A stretch of 12,800 nt of DNA, taken from assembly GCA_036678685.1 (NCBI GenBank), contig JAZIHH010000024.1, forward strand, positions 1 through 12,800, written 5' to 3'. The notes beneath the pieces are model-generated. The model saw nothing but the letters and a program-made list of their open reading frames with translations. It was not told the origin of the DNA and searched no databases. The stretch is from JAZIHH01 sp036678685. Its GTDB lineage: Bacteria; Bacillota; UBA4882; UBA10575. Within the stretch, counting starts at the first letter, position 1. Each line of letters starts with the position of its first letter. A program made the translations under genes and the position numbers. Below are positions 5,591-12,800 of the stretch, in pieces.

Positions 5591-8500
5591 TTAGAATAAT
5601 CCAAATCTAGGTTCAAAATCACCAAAGTGCACATCAAAAATATCTAAATAGAAAATGGACTCCAAACTATTGCTCTCATCTGATATCTCATAATCATCAA
5701 AGTCATATTTATTAATTATCCAATAATACCTATACCCATACTGTAGAGGCGTTTCGTATTGAGATAACCCCCGATTATAATCTGACAGCCAAAGTTCCGG
5801 ACTTTCGTAATCTCTAGCTTCTCCAAGGAATTTTAAATATCTTGCTGCATAATCTATATTTGTGAGAGGATCTTTCAGCTTCTCAATATAATATTCTCTA
5901 TACGCAGGATCTAAAGTAGCTACAGCCATGTCTTTTATTTGCCTTTGCTGTTCACGTGTTAGTTCAGCAAATTTTTTTGGCTCAAGACCAAAATCTAGTA
6001 AAATTGCATTTGAAACCTGGATTTGACACAACCCTATTGAAGGATCATGTCCTTGTGCTAAACTGAGATAAGCTGCTACTGTATCTTCCAGATCATGATA
6101 CGCCCATCTTAAAACATTTTCATTATAAACTACTGAAGCTAACAAAACAGGAGAAATATCATGCTTATGAGCAATCTTTATTATATCATCATGGTATTCA
6201 CTCAAAAGTTTATTAGCACTCCATGGAGTTTTCCCGCTTGGATCAAGCAAGATTAAGGGGTTATTTCTACAATAAATATACCAGTTCGTGCCATCCCTCG
6301 CCGGATCCTCTGAGATGAACCTGCCAATACTCTGGTCATACCACCGAGCGTTAAAGTAATACAGTCCCGTATCCGGATCATACTCCTTACCCGTGAAGCC
6401 CTTCCACTGCTCGAAACTGGCATCCACGGTTTCTCCGAACCGTGTCCCGAAGGCCAAATAGTCCACGCTCCATACCACCGTGCCGGCTTCGTCTGTCACC
6501 GCCCGGATACTGCCCAGGTGGTCCGTGTGCATGTAATACACCGGCGCCTCCGGATCGCCAATCGCCCCATCCACCCGGGCCAGGTATTTACCCAAGGCGA
6601 ACACGTAGGAACGCTGTTCCCCGGTGGTGATGTTCTTTTCAAAGACCGGTTCCGTGCCTTCAAACACGTAATGCGTTGTCTCCCCGCGGGCTCTTCGTAC
6701 CACCCGGAATCCTTCCGGGTCGTATCCGTACTCCGCAACAACCACCCCGTTCTTTTTCACCGCCGTCAACCGGTTCAAGAGATCGTATTCGTATTCCCAG
6801 TATTCAACTCCGTCCCCGGAAGTAACAAAACTCACCGTCTCCCCGCTGATCGTGAACGTGTTCCCCTTTTTCACCAGGTTACCTGCGGCGTCGTAGGCGT
6901 AGGCGTACTTGCCGTCGGTCTTCAGCCGGTCGGAGTTTTCGTAGTAACTGTAGGTGTAATAGAACGTCTGGACGAGCTGCAGCCGCAGCTCTGTCCGGTT
7001 CCCTACGGCGTCGTACTGGTACTCCTCCGTCCGCGAAGAGGCCTCCTGGTAAACCCGGAGCATCTTAGCCAGTTCGTTGAGGAACGTCGCCCGGTCCACC
7101 GGGTTAAAGTCCAGGTCCCGGTCGTCGAACTTCACATGGACCTTTAAGTAGCGGGCGGAGAGCGTTTCCTCAAGCGTAAGCGTGATCACCCCGTTCTCGT
7201 CCTGCACGTAGGTCCAGTTCTCTCTGGAGATTAGCGTGTAAGTGCTGTTGTCATTGGAGTAAAAAAGGTCCAGCGTTTCCGCACGTACCCGGTGGTTTTG
7301 GTGTTCTTTCCCCGGTACGAGCACGATCTTTTTCACTGCCGGAACTGTATAGCCGAAGTCAATCCCGATACTGGACGCGTTGTAATCAATCCCAACCACG
7401 GCGCCGGGGTCGGTGTAGAAGTTTAACCAGGAGCGGCCGAGGTAATCCCCGGTTTGTAGACCCATACTCCCCGGGGTCTTTTCCTCTTCCAGGAACCGGT
7501 CGGGGGTGTAGGCTCGGGTTAGCTGGTTTCTCGCGTCGTATTGATAGAGCCGGTCGTTGAGACGGATAATATTATTGTTTTCGTCATAAGCGTAGTCAAG
7601 TTTCAATATTTCTTCCGGTCCGGAAGTTACCAATTGAAGCAGCCGGCGGTTATTGTCATAGTTGAAAGCAGTGACGATGTTGTTGGAGAGGTTCAGGCTG
7701 CTGACGACACCGTCTGTTTCGTATGTGATGCCCTGGGGAGCGGTGAAACCTACCACTTCTTGCAGTTGGTTCAGGTTGTTGTAATTGTATGCAAGCCATG
7801 CTTGGGCATCCGGGTACTTAATCCCGGTGAGAAGCCCGGCCGGATCATAACGGTACTCTGTCCGGTAACTCGCCCCGTCAAAGTACCGGTCCACTGAATT
7901 TATTCTGTTCAAGGGATCCGGCTTGTACTGACCGGTTTCATCATAATTATACCGGATGGTATTATTGGAATCAACAACCAGTCTCCGGTTTCCCGCCGCA
8001 TCGTATTGGTAACGGACTTCGTATTCGGAGTTGTCCGCTCCGGTTAAGTGTAACTTTTTCAGAAGGTGGTTGGCATAATATTCATATTGCCAAATGGTTC
8101 CCCGGGGGTCTTTTTTCCGCAGGAGATTCCCGGCGCCGTCATAACTAAAGAGGGTGGTAACGCCGGGGGGATCGGTCCGCTCTACCAACCGGTTTAACTC
8201 GTCATACCGGTTAACGGTTGTCAACCCGTTGGCCGCCACCATCACCACCATATTACCATTGGGGTCATAGCGGTATTCGGTCACGTTCCACAAAGGATCT
8301 CTTATGGTTGTTAACCAGCCCAGGCTGTTGTAGGTGTAACGGGTGATATTCCCCCGCCCGTCCGCGACCTCAGTCCGGTTCCCCAGGGCGTCATAGGAGA
8401 AACTTTCCCGGTTGCCGGCCGGGTAGATGACCCGGCGTAGCCGGCCCAGACTGTCGTACTCCCGTCGGGTGATGTTGTTCAGTGCATCTTTTTCTTCAAT

Positions 8501-11500
8501 AAGGTTGCCTTTGGGGTCGTATTTGTACTCCAACTGGAGCCGGCCGAGGTTGTCGTAGACTCTTTCCACCCGGTTACGGGCATCGTACACATAAGTTGTC
8601 TGCACTTGGTTGGCGTCCCGTTCCATTATCTTGTTCCCGGCTGGATCATAGGCAAACTCAACAGAGGTACCGTCGGGAAATTCGGTTAAATAGAGCCGGT
8701 TCAGGTCGTCGTAATGATAGACTGTCGTAAAGGCGTCCCTGTTCTCACTCCCCCGCGGGTCGGTTTCATGGGTTTTGTTCCCCACTCTATCGTAACGATA
8801 ACGGGTGACATTGCCTTCCGGGTCCTCTTCCCTCACCAGCCATCCCCTGGCCGAGTAGTCATACTTCCATTCCCCGTTGTTGGGATCAACGGTCTTTATC
8901 CGGTTCCCGGCCGGGTCATAATAGTGTTTGGTGACAATGACCTCTTTTTCACCGGTGAAAGGATCTGTGGCTTTGGCAATAGTCTTGAGCAAACGTCCCA
9001 ATCGGTCGTATTCATACTCTATTTTGTACCCGTCCGGATCCACGGCATTCCCCAAGGCGCTGGTCTCCGCGGTCCGGTTGCCCATCTCATCATATTCAAA
9101 GGTTAAGGTGGGCCGGTGGTTAACCGGTTGTTCGCTGCCGGGCAAAACCGCCGGAACCTGCGGTAATTCTATCTTGGTCAGCAGGCTGCGGGCGTTAAAA
9201 TACTGGTTGGTTACATGGCCAAGGGGATTTACCTGCCCGATTTTATTCCCCAACGCGTCATAAATAAACTGCCAGGTGTAGATTTCGGTGGTACCTTCGA
9301 AAGTGTTATATTGCTTCGCCTCAACCAGCCGGTTCGCCCAGTCGCTCCGTTCAATAACCCGGTCACCGTTTTCATCGATTATGGTCACGGTGTTGGTGGT
9401 ATCGTCGTACTCCAAAGTAACGCATGGGTTGGTTATATCCGAAGCTGTGCGGGGATAAATCACTTTAGTTACCCGGCCCAGGCCGTCATACTCATAGCGG
9501 GTGGTGTAATCCTCCGGGTTATTCCCGGGCAGACTACCCCGCGGATCAATTACCTTTACGATCCGGCCCAGGGGGTCATATTCGTATTTGGTCCTAATCT
9601 CGTTATAATTATTGTTGGGATATTTTGTTATATCAAGGTATTTGACAATCTCCGTCAACTGTCCCAAACCGTCGAAAATAAATAAGGTCTCCCGTTCTTC
9701 CTCGTCCCAGTAAAGACAGGTGTTGTTATCATCGTCAAATTCGTATTCCCGGACTACCTCCCGCCCTTCTTCATCGGGAAGAATAACTTTAACAAGCCGG
9801 TTGAGTTTGTCGTACTCGTATTTGGTTTCGTAACCCCGGGGATCGATCTCCCACTCTTTCATCCCGGTTTGCCAATTATACCCGTAGTAGGTTTCAATCA
9901 CCGTTGTATTGCCGTCGGCATCTTCGACGCCGTAAATCTCTTTTTTAGTCGGAAAAGCGTCTTTCTCATCGTAAAAAATCTTGGTCAGAAGTCCGTTGGG
10001 TTCGGTACGGGTCGCCAGGTTGCCGTTGTTGTGGTAAGTGAAAAGTGTGGTATAAATCTCTTCCCCGTCATTCTCTTCTATCCGTTCCGGTTTACCGAGA
10101 TCATCGTTGTAGTAGTATGTGGTGGTGACAGTGGAATAATTTCCGATCAACGGATTATAATTTTTGACCTCTTTCGTCTTCACCAGATTTTTAATCCGGG
10201 CGTGGTTATGGTAGGTCATTTCTTCCACCAACTCCCGGCTGGTATCTCTCCGGTAGGTGAGATTCCCCCAATCGTCGTACTGGCTGATTATCCGGTAAAT
10301 GACCTGCCCGCCCCGGTAATATGTTTCCTGGGTCACGGCACGGATTGGCAAGTCATATTCGTAAGTGACTTTTTCCACCTCAACGTTCCCGCCGTCAATC
10401 TTGGTTTTCCGTGTTACTAAAAGTACCCCCTCATAGTCTCTTTGAAAAGAAATAATGTTCATGTATAACCCTGATGTTGGAACACTCACCAATTTGTTGC
10501 CCTGAATGTGGAGAAACTCTTCTTCGATCGTTTTTCCGGCCGGGAACCATGCTTCGTTATGTATAAAACCCTCCTCGATCTTGCAGGCTGATATATAGCT
10601 GTTTTTTGGGAGGAAACTGTTTGAACTTCTAGGGCTTCCCACTTGTTCATTTAACTCATAAGTATACCTGGTGATTTTCCCTGCCACCGCATGTTCGGTA
10701 ACAACAATCTTCTGCCCGGCGTACACGGCAGACCCACTCGTTGTAGTGGTATATTCATAGGTTACTCTAACTTTTTCCCCATTATGAGTTACCCGCTTTG
10801 TTTCTCGTGTGGTTGTTGTGGAACTCCAAGTTTCGGAAGCTTTTTGGTCATAAAGCGTATACGAATAACCGGAACTCTCGCCGGTGGGATAAGTGATATT
10901 TGTTAGTAAATCCACCGTATAGGTGGTAAGAGTATCGCTACTACCCGAACTGCTCCCTCTAATATCGTTGCTTTCACCTGTTTCACTAGTTGCTGTGCCT
11001 TCTACTCTTCTTGACACCCGGTATTTAAACCCCGTCTCCAAATTTGCAAAAGTCTCGTAGTTATAACCGGTTTTTCTCCCTTCCGGGTCCTGGGCCTCAA
11101 TTAAATTGCCGTTCTCGTCATAAAAATACTCCAAAGAACGCTCGTCCACCTTGATTTTGGTAATTGCATTGTTTTGATAAGTAAATTCCACCCTGCGGCC
11201 CAGGGAGTCAATGATATAACTCAATTGCCTGCCGGAATAATTATAACTGATCTCATTTTTTCCACTGGGTGATATTTTCTTTTTAACCTTTCCGGCCGAA
11301 TCAAACTCGTATTTGGTCCCGTCATTCATGGTCAGATAATACGGGCCGTTTTTGGTCGGTTGTTCCAAGGTAAAGTGTATACCCTTGTGGTAAACGAACT
11401 TCTTGTTTTTAAACTCAATCTTTATTGTCTGTCCCTCCGGCAGGCGGAGAAAACGTCCTTTATCCGTTTTTTCGATCCAGGGAATATTGAGCGCCCAACC

Positions 11501-12712
11501 GTTGCCGAAGGTATCAACCGGTGTTTTCCGGTAGCCTTTGTTATCCACTTCATTGTTGGCTTCGATAATCTTCTCCTGCTGGGCGAAGGTGGAATCATAG
11601 ATTCTCATGATCACCAGGTCAAACCCGTCCCGTCCCGGCAGCACCAGATCCGTGGCACTGAGGGTAAGACCGCCGCCGGTGGTGGAGACCGATTCTATAT
11701 TGTTTTGGAAATAAGACTGGTAGGGTGAGATTCCCATCTCGTAGTAAGATTCCAGGGAAGGAGAGACAAAATCCGAAGATCTAATCTGGTATTCGGAGAA
11801 ATGACGAACGTACGCCGAAATGGTACCGGTCTCAAAATCGAAATAGGCAGGTTCGAGTTTTTCCCAATATCCCCCTTCTTCGTTATACCAGTAAATTCCC
11901 AGGAGTCCCAAGTTATAATCTTCTGGCAGTGCCAAATCCACATAGTTGAAACTCAGGGTCACCGGCTCGGCAAAATCTTCCTCTATCTCGTTTCCTGTCT
12001 CGTCCAACAAGGTAAAACTGTAGACCGGGCTTACCGGTTCGGCATAGGGATTTTCCGCAGTCTCCGCGGTAAACTCTTCAATTACCACCTGTCCGGGAGC
12101 AGACAGGGCGCCTTCCGGGATGGTGACTGTACAGATATCAAACTTGACGACTCCGCCGGTCTCCGGTACGGCTTTTTCCGTCATACCCGGTCGGGCGGTG
12201 ACCGGAGCGGCAGGTTCACTGTAGTTGTGAGCCCGGTCTATGGCGTACAAGGTATATCTGTATTCCGTGCCGGGATGAACGTCGATGTCCACGTAACGGT
12301 TAATCTCCCGCTCTTCAAGGGAGAGGAAAAGCTCACGGTAGTTTTCTCCGGTAAAGGATGGCGTGCGTTCAATCCGGTAACCAATAATCTCATCCGATGG
12401 AACTTCCCATTCCAATGTGATCTTTTCGATTCCGGAAATGGCCTCAGCCCCTTCCGGCGCCGGCGGAGGGGTGGTATCAATATAAACTGTGACCGCGCCA
12501 GTGGTCTCGTTTCCGGCTCTGTCCACAGCCTTTACTTCTACATCGTACTCCCCGTCGGACAGAGGATCGGCAAACTGATAAGGACTGAACCCCGGGGCGA
12601 TCAGGCCATAGTGGCTCGACCCGGACGGCGTAGTAGTCGATGCCGCTTTCTTCATCAGTGGTGGCAAAGGTGAATACCGGCCGGTTGTTGTTGGTCCAAC
12701 CGTACGGCTCAA
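5591..12712 (-). CDS. Rhs/YD-repeat polymorphic toxin (WapA-like), 5' part beyond window
   Basis: The continuous frame gives 2373 residues. Residues 1 to about 38, from a TTG, are out-of-frame shadow (see the feature at 12598). Modules in order are: the end of an Ig-like domain (VKAVDRAGN); an FN3-like domain (about 80-176); a ZU5-like beta module (about 178-315, CTVTIPEGAL); the start of the Rhs shell resembling DUF6531 (GGGLTLSATDLVLPGRDG, about 341-365); dozens of YD repeats (YEYDxLGRL type) from about 465 to 2060; a discoidin-like insert (about 1755-1866); and the conserved core end (HTDHLGSIRAV, FTGKEYDPDTGLYYFNARWYD, GRFISEDP). Asp2136 and Asp2157 of the DP...DPSG pair correspond to the self-cleavage site of characterised Rhs proteins. 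The YD shell is known to encapsulate the toxic tip. The tip (2161-2373) is described separately. It is very likely secreted or surface-exposed, but its signal peptide is not visible. Confidence 0.93.
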   Translation of the reverse strand: MSRTVGPTTTGRYSPLPPLMKKAASTTTPSGSSHYGLIAPGFSPYQFADPLSDGEYDVEVKAVDRAGNETTGAVTVYIDTTPPPAPEGAEAISGIEKITLEWEVPSDEIIGYRIERTPSFTGENYRELFLSLEEREINRYVDIDVHPGTEYRYTLYAIDRAHNYSEPAAPVTARPGMTEKAVPETGGVVKFDICTVTIPEGALSAPGQVVIEEFTAETAENPYAEPVSPVYSFTLLDETGNEIEEDFAEPVTLSFNYVDLALPEDYNLGLLGIYWYNEEGGYWEKLEPAYFDFETGTISAYVRHFSEYQIRSSDFVSPSLESYYEMGISPYQSYFQNNIESVSTTGGGLTLSATDLVLPGRDGFDLVIMRIYDSTFAQQEKIIEANNEVDNKGYRKTPVDTFGNGWALNIPWIEKTDKGRFLRLPEGQTIKIEFKNKKFVYHKGIHFTLEQPTKNGPYYLTMNDGTKYEFDSAGKVKKKISPSGKNEISYNYSGRQLSYIIDSLGRRVEFTYQNNAITKIKVDERSLEYFYDENGNLIEAQDPEGRKTGYNYETFANLETGFKYRVSRRVEGTATSETGESNDIRGSSSGSSDTLTTYTVDLLTNITYPTGESSGYSYTLYDQKASETWSSTTTTRETKRVTHNGEKVRVTYEYTTTTSGSAVYAGQKIVVTEHAVAGKITRYTYELNEQVGSPRSSNSFLPKNSYISACKIEEGFIHNEAWFPAGKTIEEEFLHIQGNKLVSVPTSGLYMNIISFQRDYEGVLLVTRKTKIDGGNVEVEKVTYEYDLPIRAVTQETYYRGGQVIYRIISQYDDWGNLTYRRDTSRELVEEMTYHNHARIKNLVKTKEVKNYNPLIGNYSTVTTTYYYNDDLGKPERIEENDGEEIYTTLFTYHNNGNLATRTEPNGLLTKIFYDEKDAFPTKKEIYGVEDADGNTTVIETYYGYNWQTGMKEWEIDPRGYETKYEYDKLNRLVKVILPDEEGREVVREYEFDDDNNTCLYWDEEERETLFIFDGLGQLTEIVKYLDITKYPNNNYNEIRTKYEYDPLGRIVKVIDPRGSLPGNNPEDYTTRYEYDGLGRVTKVIYPRTASDITNPCVTLEYDDTTNTVTIIDENGDRVIERSDWANRLVEAKQYNTFEGTTEIYTWQFIYDALGNKIGQVNPLGHVTNQYFNARSLLTKIELPQVPAVLPGSEQPVNHRPTLTFEYDEMGNRTAETSALGNAVDPDGYKIEYEYDRLGRLLKTIAKATDPFTGEKEVIVTKHYYDPAGNRIKTVDPNNGEWKYDYSARGWLVREEDPEGNVTRYRYDRVGNKTHETDPRGSENRDAFTTVYHYDDLNRLYLTEFPDGTSVEFAYDPAGNKIMERDANQVQTTYVYDARNRVERVYDNLGRLQLEYKYDPKGNLIEEKDALNNITRREYDSLGRLRRVIYPAGNRESFSYDALGNRTEVADGRGNITRYTYNSLGWLTTIRDPLWNVTEYRYDPNGNMVVMVAANGLTTVNRYDELNRLVERTDPPGVTTLFSYDGAGNLLRKKDPRGTIWQYEYYANHLLKKLHLTGADNSEYEVRYQYDAAGNRRLVVDSNNTIRYNYDETGQYKPDPLNRINSVDRYFDGASYRTEYRYDPAGLLTGIKYPDAQAWLAYNYNNLNQLQEVVGFTAPQGITYETDGVVSSLNLSNNIVTAFNYDNNRRLLQLVTSGPEEILKLDYAYDENNNIIRLNDRLYQYDARNQLTRAYTPDRFLEEEKTPGSMGLQTGDYLGRSWLNFYTDPGAVVGIDYNASSIGIDFGYTVPAVKKIVLVPGKEHQNHRVRAETLDLFYSNDNSTYTLISRENWTYVQDENGVITLTLEETLSARYLKVHVKFDDRDLDFNPVDRATFLNELAKMLRVYQEASSRTEEYQYDAVGNRTELRLQLVQTFYYTYSYYENSDRLKTDGKYAYAYDAAGNLVKKGNTFTISGETVSFVTSGDGVEYWEYEYDLLNRLTAVKKNGVVVAEYGYDPEGFRVVRRARGETTHYVFEGTEPVFEKNITTGEQRSYVFALGKYLARVDGAIGDPEAPVYYMHTDHLGSIRAVTDEAGTVVWSVDYLAFGTRFGETVDASFEQWKGFTGKEYDPDTGLYYFNARWYDQSIGRFISEDPARDGTNWYIYCRNNPLILLDPSGKTPWSANKLLSEYHDDIIKIAHKHDISPVLLASVVYNENVLRWAYHDLEDTVAAYLSLAQGHDPSIGLCQIQVSNAILLDFGLEPKKFAELTREQQRQIKDMAVATLDPAYREYYIEKLKDPLTNIDYAARYLKFLGEARDYESPELWLSDYNRGLSQYETPLQYGYRYYWIINKYDFDDYEISDESNSLESIFYLDIFDVHFGDFEPRFGLF
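5594..6232 (-). other. Rhs C-terminal toxin tip: lysozyme/lytic-transglycosylase-like domain
   Basis: These last 213 residues follow the DPSG boundary. Helical sequence HDISPVLLASVVYNENV carries a candidate catalytic Glu2198. Then come DPSIGLCQIQVS (2224-2234, the S-x-G-x-x-Q-I signature of goose-type lysozyme and SLT folds), NIDYAARYLKFL, and LWLSDYNRG (about 2308-2315, equivalent to the AYNAG-type motif). In known enzymes this arrangement cleaves the MurNAc-GlcNAc bond of peptidoglycan with one glutamate. I infer a cell-wall-degrading effector. The last 40 residues are acidic (YDFDDYEISDESN) and may be a regulatory tail. DNA here is clearly more AT-rich than the core. Confidence 0.72.
7115..7450 (-). 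other. Discoidin/F5-8C-like beta-sandwich inserted in the YD-repeat shell
   Basis: About 110 residues (1755-1866) break the YD-repeat rhythm between YTPDRFLEEE and EEYQYDAVGNRTEL. The stretch includes WLNFYTDPGAVVGIDY, VKKIVLVPG, LDLFYSNDNSTYTLI and ARYLKVHVKF, the strand pattern of galactose-binding-like (F5/8 type C) domains, with the typical 'YSNDN..YT.I' and 'ARYLKV' blocks. It may bind sugars or a surface ligand, or brace the shell. Ligand residues cannot be judged by eye. Confidence 0.55.
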
Positions 12713-12797
12713 CTTGGGGAGTGAAGGAGGCCGGAGGTACGGTATCGATAAAAACCTCCCGTATTAATTTGGTTTTGTTACCGGCCAGATCAAAGGC
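12598..12797 (-). pseudogene. Upstream Ig-like segment of the Rhs gene in a shifted frame
   Basis: In the minus-strand frame starting at 12797 the DNA reads AFDLAGNKTKLIREVFID, then TVPPASFTPQVEPYGW, and ATTDEESGIDYYAVRVEP. This is a convincing Ig-like repeat continuous in sense with the SPYQFADPLSDGEYDVEVKA of the main frame. The two frames differ by one base. The most economical joint is the CCCCGGGG run at 12590-12597, where removing one base gives RPGFSPYQFAD. In addition, codon 12800-12798 of this frame is TAA just before AFDLAGN, where VKA or similar would be expected. The gene therefore either carries two indels here or has sequence errors. The main frame itself is closed by TAA at 12766-12764. 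Confidence 0.7.
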
Positions 12798-12800
12798 TTA

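Noticed and set aside
6518..7147. Plus-strand open frame of 209 codons opposite the Rhs core end
   Set aside because: Antisense of the strongly conserved HTDHLGSIRAV region; low-complexity Val/Pro/Arg-rich product typical of a shadow frame.
7500..11350. Periodic short DNA repeats suggesting a CRISPR or tandem-repeat array
   Set aside because: The repeats vary in spacing and sequence, stay in frame and encode YD motifs (YxYDxxGN); they are protein-level repeats of the Rhs shell.
11801..12673. Plus-strand open frame of 290 codons opposite the Rhs gene
   Set aside because: It is antisense to coherent Ig/FN3/ZU5-like coding sequence, has no convincing ribosome-binding site and shows no recognisable protein pattern; GC-rich repeats often leave the opposite strand open.

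Overview
The window looks like an accessory, mobile-element-scarred region of a bacterial chromosome. Strong Shine-Dalgarno sequences (AGGAGG, GGAGG), moderate GC in the large gene and AT-rich flanks, and a WapA-like secreted YD-repeat protein suggest a Gram-positive (Firmicutes-type, perhaps Peptococcaceae-like) host. That assignment is inference; no marker gene is present. Apart from two transposase remnants near 1.0-1.4 kb, all genes lie on the minus strand, so the biological order runs from the right edge to the left edge.

Right half (5591-12800): one very large Rhs/YD-repeat polymorphic toxin gene enters from beyond the right edge. Its visible part has Ig/FN3-like modules, a ZU5-like module, the start of the Rhs shell, dozens of YD repeats with a discoidin-like domain inserted near the end, the conserved Rhs core end (DP..DPSG) and a C-terminal tip of about 213 residues. 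The tip reads as a lysozyme/lytic-transglycosylase-like domain. The reading frame is disrupted near the right edge: an Ig-like segment at about 12598-12797 is in another frame, so the leftmost start of the long ORF (a TTG at 12712) is not a real start.

The gene immediately downstream (4535-5551), 39 bases after the toxin stop, encodes an N-terminally membrane-anchored HEAT-repeat protein. It is the best candidate for the cognate immunity protein. A rho-independent terminator (4488-4515) closes this toxin-immunity unit.

Next is a complete IS21-family element (1990-4414) with istA, istB and recognisable multiple terminal repeats. Beyond it lies a beta-rich 3' gene fragment (1726-1989) followed 25 bases later by a small two-TM protein (1434-1700). 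This pair has the layout of a displaced orphan toxin tip plus immunity gene.

The left part (643-1403) holds scars of two other insertion sequences: an IS256-type N-terminal fragment, and the 5' end of a second transposase-like gene with a fold-back hairpin over its start. A 5'-truncated hypothetical gene abuts these. At the left edge is a class I SAM-dependent methyltransferase, cut by the window boundary.
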